Shown piece by piece: positions 1-7,271 of a DNA stretch of 10,108 nt. The translations under genes were made by a program, and so were the position numbers. Each line of letters starts with the position of its first letter. The stretch's first letter is position 1. The notes under the pieces were generated by a model that searched no databases, was not told the origin of the DNA, and was given only the letters and a program-made list of their open reading frames with translations. The DNA comes from an uncultured Caryophanales bacterium (lineage in GTDB: Bacteria; Bacillota_I; Bacilli_A; RF39; UBA660). The stretch spans positions 1 through 10,108 of the forward strand of contig CAMIXP010000042.1 of assembly GCA_946402785.1 (NCBI GenBank). The letters are read 5' to 3'.

Positions 1-547
1 CTGGATGTTCTGATAAGTATTTATCGATAGAGGCTTGTCTTGCTTGAGCTGCAGCCTTATCTGCATCGATAACAATATCTCCTTGTTTAATAGCTTGACG
101 AACAGCTTCTTCTGCGTCTTCTTTTGACATTCCTCCAGCCATCAATGCAGCTACTGCAGCTTCTTTTGAAGCATAGGCTGGTGTTTGGTCTACTGATGTT
201 TCTGCAGCTGCTGCTGCTTGTTCTGCATATGATCTTTCAATTAAATCATATGGTGCCTTTTTGTGCTCTGCATCTACTGCTGCTGCAGCTTCATCCATAC
301 TTGCTTCTGGATGAGCCTTCATATAAGCGTCAATTGCATTTTGACGATCTACTGCATCCGGTGCTCCTGGATGTTCTGATAAGTATTTATCGATAGAGGC
401 TTGTCTTGCTTGAGCTGCAGCTTTATCTGCATCAATTACAATATCTCCTTGTTTAATAGCTTGACGAACAGCTTCTTCTGCTTCTGCTCTTGACATTCCT
501 CCAGCCATCAATGCTGCAATTGCATCTTCTTTTGAAGCATATGCAGG
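1..547 (-). repeat. In-frame 366-bp tandem repeat (two partial or full copies visible)
   Basis: Bases 2-181 repeat bases 368-547 at an offset of exactly 366 bp, which is 122 codons, inside the truncated secreted-protein gene. The first 55 bases of the window match 367-421 perfectly; the rest of the copy differs at scattered sites, so the duplication is fairly recent but not an assembly echo. Each copy encodes PAYASKE, then a LMAGGMS turn, then AEEAVRQAIKQGDIVIDADKA. The 62-residue spacer between copies (residues 270-331) is seen only once, so the true unit is at least 122 residues and more copies may follow beyond base 1. Confidence 0.85.
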
Positions 548-1174
548 TACTTCTGCAGGTGTATCACTAGTTGGTTCTCCACCAGGTGCTCCAGATGATG
601 CGGCAGCTGCTGCTGGATCTGTAAATTTAGTTCCAGCTAATGTACTGAATCCTGAATTGATTGTTCCAAATTGAGGTAACATTAAGTCTTCTAGTCTTTG
701 TCTTTCTATATCCCATGTTTTCCATTTTGGATTTTGTTTGTATCTTACAATGTCATATCCTTCTTTATATGTAGACGAAACGTCTCCTTTTTCATTTTTA
801 TAGATAGGAATTTCTTTATCTGGCTCTCCTGCTACCCACTCATTATAAGCAGTTTGATCTGCTGCTAAGGATGTTAATTTTCCTTGCAAATCTGTAGCTG
901 AATCTATCATTGCTTGAAGATTTGTAGCTAAACTATCACTGACTGCATCGATTGTTGCTAAGATTTTATTGGTATAATAAGCCTGAAGATTTCCCTGAAC
1001 TTCATCTTCCCAGTTACCAAAATTAACAGCGGATCTTGAAGACTCAATTCCATCAAATGCTCCCTTAAAAGTTCCTTGTAATGTTCCTAATTCAGTAGCT
1101 AATGTTTCCATTTCTCCTGCAATTGTCGTACTAGTTTCTGAATCTGTAAAGCTTTGTGCTAATGTATATGCCAT
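1..1174 (-). CDS. WXG100/LXG-like, Ala-rich repeat protein, probable type VII secretion substrate (3' truncated)
   Basis: The frame runs from ATG at 1174 off the left edge, with 391 residues visible and no stop. An AGAGGG ribosome site lies 9 nt upstream of the start. No signal peptide or membrane span is visible. Residues 1-110 look helical, with a short turn carrying W55 in FGNWEDEV between two amphipathic stretches, recalling the helix-turn-helix of WXG100/LXG proteins exported by type VII secretion; the Trp motif is not a strict WxG. Residues about 111-180 form a mixed region with three Trp. From about 187 the protein is Ala/Glu-rich and repetitive: P210-P269 recurs as P332-P391, 122 residues apart. 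An IDxYxxxHPxA motif occurs at I261 and again at I281. The C-terminus, where such proteins often carry a toxin or adhesin domain, is off the window. The gene is certain; the T7SS assignment is inference from shape and could be wrong. Confidence 0.75.
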   Translation of the reverse strand, partial: MAYTLAQSFTDSETSTTIAGEMETLATELGTLQGTFKGAFDGIESSRSAVNFGNWEDEVQGNLQAYYTNKILATIDAVSDSLATNLQAMIDSATDLQGKLTSLAADQTAYNEWVAGEPDKEIPIYKNEKGDVSSTYKEGYDIVRYKQNPKWKTWDIERQRLEDLMLPQFGTINSGFSTLAGTKFTDPAAAAASSGAPGGEPTSDTPAEVPAYASKEDAIAALMAGGMSRAEAEEAVRQAIKQGDIVIDADKAAAQARQASIDKYLSEHPGAPDAVDRQNAIDAYMKAHPEASMDEAAAAVDAEHKKAPYDLIERSYAEQAAAAAETSVDQTPAYASKEAAVAALMAGGMSKEDAEEAVRQAIKQGDIVIDADKAAAQARQASIDKYLSEHP

Positions 1175-1214
1175 AAAAAAACACCCTCTATCCTAGATTA
1201 CTCTATTTTATCCT

Positions 1215-1251
1215 ATAATATTATTTTAACTTTTTTGTAAAGGAAAAGCAA
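1215..1251 (-). promoter_or_regulatory. Candidate promoter for the WXG-like repeat protein
   Basis: Two overlapping sigma-A-type arrangements are readable on the minus strand. One is TTGCTT (1246-1251), a 17-bp spacer and TAAAAT (1223-1228). The other is TTTACA (1236-1241), a 15-bp spacer and TATTAT (1215-1220). Both lie between the preceding gene's terminator and the ATG at 1174. Neither is a perfect match, so the choice is open. Confidence 0.4.
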
Positions 1252-1275
1252 TCTTTTCTTTTTGCTTTTTTACAC

Positions 1276-1306
1276 AAAAAAAGAACCTATTTTGTAGGTT
1301 CTTTTT
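1276..1306 (-). terminator. Intrinsic terminator overlapping the stop codon of the 297-residue protein gene
   Basis: On the minus strand AAGAACCTA pairs with TAGGTTCTT around a 5-nt loop (arms 1295-1303 and 1281-1289) and is followed by seven T. Flanking A and T runs could lengthen the stem to 12 bp. The TAG stop at 1287-1289 is inside the stem. Confidence 0.9.
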
Positions 1307-2180
1307 CTTCCTCGATTACTGTTAATTTTGCTTTATATTGAGATAGTAAATCTGCAAGTAATGCTCTTGGAACATAAACTCCTGTTTGTAATGGATTTCC
1401 ATTATAATTCTCTACTCTCTTTGGATTAGCAGCAACTTCTTGATAGTGTTCTAATTCTTGTGTTTCTAATGCTTTTCCAAAACGTAGAATTCCTCTTTTT
1501 CTTGCTTCTACGTATACTTCTTCCATTACCATAGGAAGTGTCATTACTTGTTCCCCTTTTACAAATTCAATTTCTTCTACATTTGGATATTTTTTTGATA
1601 ATTGATCAATCATTTGAGACATGAATTCTTCATAATTAATATAGTATCCGGAACCAACTCTTAAGGAATTACCTGGCATTGTCATTTCTCCTCTTAAAGA
1701 TTTATTCTTTCCATCATAATAGAATAAATGAACTTGTCCTTCTTTTCCTTCTCTCAATACGGTGAATCCATTCAATTCTTCCATGTTTTCTGTATGAATG
1801 GATGTCATTTTAATTGTTTTCTTTGGTTCTTTATCTAACAATCCATCTATGATATTTTTCATGTCTGCTCTACTAATTGTTTCATCCATAGCTTCCGTTA
1901 ATCCTTCACGAATCATATTCTTTCTTGACTGAACTTCACATTCAGAAACAGCTTTTGTCATGATATCTGCATAGTATTCTGCAACTTTTGGATCAGTTGC
2001 ATATAATAGTTTTTGAATATTATCCTCTGTTGTGAATGGATTACTTAATTCGAATGGCATTAAACTAAACTTTTCACCTGAACGAATTTGGTTTGCGATT
2101 GATAAATAATAATCGTAAATTGATATTTTTGCTTTTTCTGTATATTCTCTTAGTTTTTGAACATACTCTGTTTTTGTCAT
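1287..2180 (-). CDS. Conserved-looking hypothetical soluble protein, 297 residues
   Basis: I do not recognise this family. The frame can be opened at a TTG at 2201, but ATG at 2180 is the better start: it follows AGGGGG (2188-2193) by 7 nt, and the TTG would fall almost on the -10 box. The product begins MTKTEYVQ, has no signal peptide or hydrophobic span, and looks cytoplasmic. Residues 1-120 are predicted mostly helical and rich in charge. Residues 123-215 look like alternating beta strands (FTVLREG, VHLFYYDG, LRGEMTMPG). A helical C-terminal part follows, ending in an acidic EEEKEPTK tail. It has its own extended -10 promoter and terminator, so it is monocistronic. Only one Cys (C81) is visible and I see no catalytic motif. 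It lies just upstream of the WXG-like gene, but the terminator between them argues against an operon. Confidence 0.85.
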   Translation of the reverse strand: MTKTEYVQKLREYTEKAKISIYDYYLSIANQIRSGEKFSLMPFELSNPFTTEDNIQKLLYATDPKVAEYYADIMTKAVSECEVQSRKNMIREGLTEAMDETISRADMKNIIDGLLDKEPKKTIKMTSIHTENMEELNGFTVLREGKEGQVHLFYYDGKNKSLRGEMTMPGNSLRVGSGYYINYEEFMSQMIDQLSKKYPNVEEIEFVKGEQVMTLPMVMEEVYVEARKRGILRFGKALETQELEHYQEVAANPKRVENYNGNPLQTGVYVPRALLADLLSQYKAKLTVIEEEKEPTK

Positions 2181-2187
2181 AATGATT

Positions 2188-2193
2188 CCCCCT
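2188..2193 (-). promoter_or_regulatory. Ribosome binding site fixing the start at 2180
   Basis: AGGGGG lies 7 nt before ATG 2180. The in-frame TTG at 2201 is upstream of this site and only 5 nt from the -10 hexamer, so it cannot be the translation start of a transcript made from that promoter. Confidence 0.75.
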
Positions 2194-2205
2194 AAAAACA
2201 AGGTT

Positions 2206-2235
2206 TATTATAGCACAAAGCCTTTTTCAATACAA
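2206..2235 (-). promoter_or_regulatory. Extended -10 promoter for the 297-residue protein gene
   Basis: TGCTATAATA (2206-2215) contains a perfect TATAAT (2207-2212) with the TG extension. A weak -35, TTGTAT (2230-2235), sits 17 bp upstream, directly against the T tract of the preceding terminator. Only 26 bases separate the -10 from the ATG, so the 5' leader is very short. Confidence 0.8.
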
Positions 2236-2236
2236 C

Positions 2237-2262
2237 AAAAAAGAAATATCTATTGATATTTC
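2237..2262 (-). terminator. Intrinsic terminator overlapping the stop codon of the YneF-like gene
   Basis: GAAATATC pairs with GATATTTC around a 4-nt loop (arms 2255-2262 and 2243-2250), then six T (2237-2242). The TAG stop at 2250-2252 falls in the loop and 3' arm. Confidence 0.85.
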
Positions 2263-2459
2263 TCCATTGCTTTCATCATTTGATTAATTTGTTTTTGATT
2301 TGGCTTTCTACCCATTTGCATCATTAATGCTTTAATCATTTCTTCATTAATTGGTGGATTTTTCTTTAAGTATTTTTTCATAACAAGTCTTGATACGAAG
2401 AATCCAATGACTGCTCCTAGAAGAAGACCAACTACAAGTAGAATAATATCTTGTAACAT
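2250..2459 (-). CDS. yneF: YneF/UPF0154 family small membrane protein
   Basis: This 69-residue protein has one N-terminal membrane span (about residues 4-25, hydrophobic with a GLLLGAVIGFF core). A basic stretch (VMKKYLKKNPP) follows, and then an amphipathic helical tail with MIKALMMQMGRKPNQKQINQMM. This layout, the length and the MGRKPNQKQINQMM segment match the YneF/UPF0154 family, which is widespread in Bacilli and mycoplasmas and has no well-established function. The positive charge after the span suggests the tail is cytoplasmic. The start is supported by AAGGAG (2468-2473) 8 nt before the ATG. It lies directly downstream of transketolase, but a terminator and its own promoter separate the two. 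Confidence 0.88.
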   Translation of the reverse strand: MLQDIILLVVGLLLGAVIGFFVSRLVMKKYLKKNPPINEEMIKALMMQMGRKPNQKQINQMMKAMEKYQ

Positions 2460-2480
2460 ATTTTCATCTCCTTGTCTTTT

Positions 2481-2509
2481 ATTTTAACGGATTCTTATTC
2501 ATTTCACAA
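2481..2509 (-). promoter_or_regulatory. Promoter for the YneF-like gene
   Basis: TTGTGA (2504-2509), a 17-bp spacer and TAAAAT (2481-2486) form a good sigma-A-type promoter just downstream of the transketolase terminator and 21 nt before the ATG. Confidence 0.7.
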
Positions 2510-2520
2510 GTTATTTAAAG

Positions 2521-2549
2521 AAAAAAGACTTATTATTTTAATAAGTCTT
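2521..2549 (-). terminator. Intrinsic terminator overlapping the transketolase stop codon
   Basis: An 11-bp stem, AAGACTTATTA with TAATAAGTCTT (arms 2539-2549 and 2525-2535), with a 3-nt loop, runs into a T run (2521-2526). The TAA stop (2533-2535) lies in the 3' arm, so the last codons of tkt encode the 5' arm. Confidence 0.9.
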
Positions 2550-4509
2550 CTATTTTTTCTTCTAATGTCTTAGCATCGAATCCATATTTTTCATAGACAT
2601 CTTTATATTTTCCGGATGCTCCAAACTGATCCATCGTTATTAAATACTTTTCATTAAAGATAATCTTATTCCATGATTCAGAAGAAGATGCTTCTACTGC
2701 TATCTTTCTTACTTCTACTGGAAGTACACTTTGTTTGTATTCTTCTTCTTGCATCATAAAGCGATTTAAGTTTGGCATGGATACAACTCTAATATCAATT
2801 CCTTTTGTTTTTAAGTTTTTTGCAACTTCCATGACAATGTGTAATTCTTCGCCACTACTAATAATAATCGCATCTGGTTTTGACATAGAATCTAATGCAA
2901 TATAGCCACCTTTTTCTACTTCATTTGCTTTGGTACATTCTAAGATTGGTAGTTTATTTCTTGATAATGTGATTACTGCAGGAGATGTTTCTTTTGCGAA
3001 GATTGCTTTATATGCACCAATTACTTCATTGGCATCTGCTGGACGGAATACATCAAAATTAGGTAATGTTCTTAATCCTAATAATTGTTCTACTGGTTGA
3101 TGGGTTGGTCCATCTTCTCCTACACTGATTGAATCATGTGTGAATACATAGATGTTTGGTAAATTCATTAAGGCAGCCATTCTCATGGCTGGTTTTAAGT
3201 AATCGCTGAATGCTAAGAATGTAGAACAATATGGTCTAAATCCTGATAGAGCTAACCCATTGGTAATAGCTCCCATTGCATGTTCTCTTACTCCATAATA
3301 AATATTTTTACCTAAACGATTTTCTTCTGTGAAGTCTCCAACATTTTCAATATATGTTTTGTTTGGTCCAAATGTGTCAGCTGCTCCACCCATCATATAT
3401 GGGATATTGGGAACGATTCCATTTAATACTTTTTTAGAAGTATCTCTTGGAGATTCTACTTTATCTTCTGGAGCATCATAAATATAGTTTTTAAAATCTA
3501 CTTTTTTGTTTGGATTCATGAAGAATTCTAATTCTTCTCTATCTGTAATAGGCATCTTTGCTAGTTTGTCTTCAAAGTCTGCTTTTAAGTTTTTACATCT
3601 TTCTCCAATCATAAATCTAAATTCTTCTAGGGATTGTTGAGATACTTGGAAGAATAAATCTCTTAATCCCATCTTTTCTTTAATTTGTGTAATATCTTCT
3701 TCTTTTAATGGAGAACCATGTACTTTTGATGTTCCTTCTAATTCTGAATATTTTCCAATGGTTGATTTGATTTCAATTAAGGTTGGTTTATCAGTTACTC
3801 CTTTTGCTTGAGTAATTGCTTTTGAAATTAATTCAAAGGCATTTCCATCTTCAACCGAAATAACATTCCAACCTTGAGATACAAATCTCATAGCAACATT
3901 TTCTTGGAAACAATTCTTTGTTGGTCCATCTAAACATATATTATTAGAATCATATAATACGATTAATCGATTTAATTTTAAGTTTCCTGCGATAGCAGCT
4001 GCTTCATAGGAAATTCCTTCCATTAAATCTCCATCTCCACACAATACATATGTATAGTGATCAATTACTTTATATTTTTCTCTTAAATAGCTTTCTGCAA
4101 TGGCCATACCTACGGCTGTTGCAAAGCCTTGTCCAAGAGGTCCTGTTGAACAGTCTACTCCAGGTGTTACTCCTACTTCTGGATGTCCTGGTGTCTTGGA
4201 ATCTAATTGTCTAAATGCTTTTAAATCATCTAATGATAAGTCATAACCTGCCATATATAGGGTTGCATATAACAAAGCTGAACCATGTCCGGCAGACATG
4301 ACAAAACGATCACGATTAAAGAAATTTGGATCCGTTGCATCAAAATTTAGATGATGAGCAAACAATGCATAAATAGCTGGGGCTGCTCCTAAAACAATTC
4401 CAGGATGACCACTATTTGCTTCATGAATCATATCAATTCCTAAACATCTTATTTGATCTACAATCTTTTCTTGATTAATTTCTTTGATATCTGTTATTTC
4501 ATTTATCAT
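2533..4509 (-). CDS. tkt: Transketolase
   Basis: This is a thiamine-diphosphate enzyme of the non-oxidative pentose phosphate pathway that moves two-carbon ketol units between sugar phosphates. At 658 residues it has the usual bacterial length. Visible landmarks are SGHPG at 33-37 (H35), GHGSAL at 74-79, TPGHP at 106-110, the ThDP/Mg2+ motif from GDGDLMEG (158-165) to N190, catalytic E409 in GVREHAM, H458-D459 in THDS, and DGPTHQP at 466-472. Two positions that help bind donor phosphate in the E. coli enzyme look altered: SRK is SKK (358-360), and the Ser of GSN is Pro in GPN (381-383). A strong AGAGGAGG site precedes the ATG. The gene follows the Ca2+-type ATPase by 38 bp with no terminator between, so read-through is likely, and it also has a candidate promoter of its own. 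Identity is secure; the substitutions come from an alignment by memory. Confidence 0.97.
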   Translation of the reverse strand: MINEITDIKEINQEKIVDQIRCLGIDMIHEANSGHPGIVLGAAPAIYALFAHHLNFDATDPNFFNRDRFVMSAGHGSALLYATLYMAGYDLSLDDLKAFRQLDSKTPGHPEVGVTPGVDCSTGPLGQGFATAVGMAIAESYLREKYKVIDHYTYVLCGDGDLMEGISYEAAAIAGNLKLNRLIVLYDSNNICLDGPTKNCFQENVAMRFVSQGWNVISVEDGNAFELISKAITQAKGVTDKPTLIEIKSTIGKYSELEGTSKVHGSPLKEEDITQIKEKMGLRDLFFQVSQQSLEEFRFMIGERCKNLKADFEDKLAKMPITDREELEFFMNPNKKVDFKNYIYDAPEDKVESPRDTSKKVLNGIVPNIPYMMGGAADTFGPNKTYIENVGDFTEENRLGKNIYYGVREHAMGAITNGLALSGFRPYCSTFLAFSDYLKPAMRMAALMNLPNIYVFTHDSISVGEDGPTHQPVEQLLGLRTLPNFDVFRPADANEVIGAYKAIFAKETSPAVITLSRNKLPILECTKANEVEKGGYIALDSMSKPDAIIISSGEELHIVMEVAKNLKTKGIDIRVVSMPNLNRFMMQEEEYKQSVLPVEVRKIAVEASSSESWNKIIFNEKYLITMDQFGASGKYKDVYEKYGFDAKTLEEKIEDLLK

Positions 4510-4531
4510 TGTATTCCTCCTCTTGGTTTTC

Positions 4532-4541
4532 TATTATATCA
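4532..4541 (-). promoter_or_regulatory. Candidate internal extended -10 promoter for tkt
   Basis: TGATATAATA lies in the 38-bp gap between the ATPase stop and the transketolase start, 22 bases before the ATG. The 12-mer AATGATATAATA is identical to the one upstream of the ATPase gene. No convincing -35 is visible. It would allow tkt to be expressed independently of the upstream gene. Confidence 0.6.
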
Positions 4542-4547
4542 TTTCTC

Positions 4548-7175
4548 TTACTTTTTATGATATCGAATTAATTTATAGCACTCCATAACAACTAATATAA
4601 TTAGTCCTAAACTAAATAGTCCTACTAAGTGTGAATATGGAAGAGATGTTGTTTTTAAGAAGATAGAAATGGAATCTACTTCTAGTACGACAAGTCCTAA
4701 TAAAATGGAACCTAAAACTCCAAATAAGAATATATAGTTACTTGTGATTGGTACTGAGAATACACTTCTTCTTTCACTTCTACAGTTAAATGCATGAATA
4801 TTTTGAATAATAATCATTAAGGCTACTACATAAACTCTTGCTAGAGCTGTACCTAATCCAACATATTTTAATAAGTATACCCATAATCCAAATACAATTA
4901 GACCAATCGTTGTTCCAGATACAACAATTTCTACTAATAATTCTTTATCAAATAAACTTTCTTTTGGATCTCTAGGTGGATCTTTCATAATATCTTTTTC
5001 TGGTCTTTCAAATGAAAGAGCAAAGTCTTGTATACCATCTGTTACAACATTTAACCATAATAATTGTATGGCTACTAATGGCATTGGCATGTCACATAGA
5101 ATAGATAAACAGAAGAATAATACTTCTGCTAATCCACAAGATACTAAGTAATATGTAATCTTACGAATATTCGAATAGGCAACTCTTCCTTCTAGCACAC
5201 CATTTACGATGGAATTAAAGTTATCATCCATTACAATCATTTTTGCTGTTTCTCTAGCAATATCGGTTCCACTACCCATGGCGATACCGATGTTTGCAGA
5301 ACGTAAAGCTGGAGCATCGTTAACCCCATCTCCTGTAACGGCTACAAATTCACCTTGTCTTTTTAAGGATTCTACAATTTTTAATTTTTGAATTGGTGTA
5401 ACACGAGTAAATACTTTTTTACTTTTTACGAATTCATCGAATTGTTCTATACCTTTTTCTAGATATTTATCTACTTCTTTTCCGGTTGTTACATCATTAT
5501 AATTTGTTGTTAGTTTTAAATCTTTTGATATTTTAAAGGCTGTTAAAGGGTGATCTCCTGTAATCATTAATACTTTGATTCCAGCCGAAGAACATTTTTG
5601 AATCGCACCAATAACTTCTTTTCGAATTGGATCAATAAATCCTACCATACCCATAAACGTAAGATTCTTGATATCTTTTACGGAATAATCGTCTTTTGCT
5701 GCTACTTTTCCATTTGCAACTGCAATCACACGATATCCATCTTTTGCTAATTCTTCATTTTGTTCTTCTAATCGATTGGTATCAAATGATTTGATGAAAT
5801 TAATTTTATTACAGAAGGATTCTACTACTTCTAGTGATCCTTTGATTGTACAGTATGTTTCTCCATCTTTCTTATAGAATACAGCAGAATATTTGTTTGC
5901 TGATTCATATGGGATTGTTTCTAATATTTCAATCTTCTTGGTATCTACTCCCATTTTCTCTCCTAATACTAGGAAAGCAATATCAATGGAATCTCCTATT
6001 TTTTCAGTTGATGAGAATTTTGCTTCATTGTTGATTACACCTAATGTTGCAATTTCTTTTGCATATTCTAGTTTTTCTCCTGCAACCGTTCCATTTACTT
6101 TATAACCAGTTCCACTAATTGCATATTCTTGATTATTTGGTAACAGGATTTTTTTGGCTGTTTGTTCATTAACGGTAAGAGTTCCTGTTTTATCACTGGC
6201 AATGACAGTACAACTTCCTAAGGATTCTACGGAATATAATTTTTTAGCAACTACTTTATGCTTTGCCATTTTATTAGAAGCGATTGTTAAGGCCATGGTT
6301 AAAGCTAATGGTAATCCTTCTGGCATAGCTGATACGGATAAAGCAATTACGGATAATAAGATTTCTTCTGCGGATAAGTTTTTACCTGCTAAGATAATGG
6401 CAATTACCATACCAACAAATACGATTAACACGGTAATATCTTTTGAAAATTTTTCTACACGAATCGTTAATGGTGATTTTTCTTCTTTTGTATTGTTGAT
6501 TGTTGTTGCTATGAAACCAATTTCTGTATCGGTACCAATTTCACATACAATTGCTTTGGCACGTCCTGTTGATACACTTGTTCCTGCAAATAACATATTG
6601 GTTTGAGAAGTAACCGCTAATTTTTCATTTGGTAGTGTTTGATTATTTTTCTCTACGGCTAAACTTTCTCCTGTAAGGATAGACTCATCTACTGTGAAGT
6701 TATGAGATTCAATAATTCTCATATCCGCAGATATTTTGTCTCCTGATTCTAGGTAAACTAAATCTCCTACTACTAGTTCTGTTGAGTCTACTAATACTTC
6801 TTTTCCATCTCTTTGTACTTTTACTTTTTCTTTTACTAGATTTGCTAAGGCTTCTGCTGTATTGTTTGCTTTCTTTTCTTGCACAGTTCCCATGATTAAA
6901 TCGATGGTAATAATTAATGTGATTGCAATGGCATCTACATATTCTCCTACACTTAGGGATGCAAAAATAGCAACTACTAAAAGCATAACAATTGGATCTA
7001 ATAATTCTGAAATAAATATTTTTAATAAACTATCTGGTTTTTTACGTGGTAGTTCATTTAATCCATTTTCTTCTAGTCTTTTTTCTGCTTCTTGTGTTGT
7101 TAAACCATCTAGACTTGTATTAAAATCTTGATAGATTTCTTCTATTGTCATCGCATGAAATCTTTCTTCATTCAT
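4548..7175 (-). CDS. P2-type Ca2+-like cation-transporting ATPase
   Basis: This 875-residue membrane pump is of the SERCA/PMCA-like bacterial class and probably exports Ca2+ at the cost of ATP. Landmarks in order: N-terminal cation-ATPase domain (about 5-70), actuator TGES (168-171), TM4 PEGLP (285-289), phosphorylated D328 in DKTGTLT, nucleotide-domain KGS (445-447), TGD (539-541) and TGDGVNDAPA (614-623). About ten membrane spans are evident. Ligands of SERCA site II are kept: E286 in TM4, and N709 and D713 in TM6 (NVVTDG). Site I looks degraded: the TM5 Asn position is G681 and the TM8 Glu position is Q791, though E684 and T712 are kept. A single transported Ca2+ per cycle is therefore plausible, as described for the Listeria pump LMCA1. 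The start is supported by AAGG 8 nt before the ATG. It heads a probable operon with tkt. Substrate is inferred; Mn2+ or another ion is not excluded. Confidence 0.93.
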   Translation of the reverse strand: MNEERFHAMTIEEIYQDFNTSLDGLTTQEAEKRLEENGLNELPRKKPDSLLKIFISELLDPIVMLLVVAIFASLSVGEYVDAIAITLIITIDLIMGTVQEKKANNTAEALANLVKEKVKVQRDGKEVLVDSTELVVGDLVYLESGDKISADMRIIESHNFTVDESILTGESLAVEKNNQTLPNEKLAVTSQTNMLFAGTSVSTGRAKAIVCEIGTDTEIGFIATTINNTKEEKSPLTIRVEKFSKDITVLIVFVGMVIAIILAGKNLSAEEILLSVIALSVSAMPEGLPLALTMALTIASNKMAKHKVVAKKLYSVESLGSCTVIASDKTGTLTVNEQTAKKILLPNNQEYAISGTGYKVNGTVAGEKLEYAKEIATLGVINNEAKFSSTEKIGDSIDIAFLVLGEKMGVDTKKIEILETIPYESANKYSAVFYKKDGETYCTIKGSLEVVESFCNKINFIKSFDTNRLEEQNEELAKDGYRVIAVANGKVAAKDDYSVKDIKNLTFMGMVGFIDPIRKEVIGAIQKCSSAGIKVLMITGDHPLTAFKISKDLKLTTNYNDVTTGKEVDKYLEKGIEQFDEFVKSKKVFTRVTPIQKLKIVESLKRQGEFVAVTGDGVNDAPALRSANIGIAMGSGTDIARETAKMIVMDDNFNSIVNGVLEGRVAYSNIRKITYYLVSCGLAEVLFFCLSILCDMPMPLVAIQLLWLNVVTDGIQDFALSFERPEKDIMKDPPRDPKESLFDKELLVEIVVSGTTIGLIVFGLWVYLLKYVGLGTALARVYVVALMIIIQNIHAFNCRSERRSVFSVPITSNYIFLFGVLGSILLGLVVLEVDSISIFLKTTSLPYSHLVGLFSLGLIILVVMECYKLIRYHKK

Positions 7176-7223
7176 AGCTTACACCTTCTTTAAATCTTTT
7201 TATACTACCCTATTCTACTATTA

Positions 7224-7233
7224 TATTATATCA
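7224..7233 (-). promoter_or_regulatory. Extended -10 promoter for the ATPase-tkt operon
   Basis: TGATATAATA contains TATAAT at 7225-7230, with a second, overlapping TATAAT at 7220-7225. The expected -35 position falls in the T tract of the upstream terminator and shows no good match, so promoter strength would rest on the TG extension. Confidence 0.7.
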
Positions 7234-7247
7234 TTAAAATGCATTTT

Positions 7248-7271
7248 AAAAAGAGGTATTTCTACCTCTTT
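7248..7271 (-). terminator. Intrinsic terminator overlapping the stop codon of the 270-residue protein gene
   Basis: AAAGAGGTA pairs with TACCTCTTT (arms 7263-7271 and 7250-7258) around a GAAA tetraloop, followed by a short T run (five T, 7248-7252, overlapping the stem). The TAA stop at 7270-7272 overlaps the 5' arm. Confidence 0.9.

Noticed and set aside
124..396. Plus-strand open frame of 90 codons
   Set aside because: It lies antisense to the repeat region of the truncated WXG-like gene; its Leu-rich translation is the mirror of Ala/Glu/Asp codons, and no ribosome site is visible.
1..547. Direct repeat as an assembly duplication or mobile element
   Set aside because: The copies are in frame at exactly 122 codons, differ by coding changes and have no terminal inverted repeats or transposase.
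4510..4547. Terminator between the ATPase and tkt
   Set aside because: No stem-loop followed by a T run is visible in the 38-bp gap, which holds only a candidate -10 and the ribosome site.
6154..6606. Plus-strand open frame of 150 codons
   Set aside because: It lies fully antisense to the ATPase membrane and phosphorylation regions, which carry clear family motifs. The other plus-strand frames over this gene are likewise shadows.
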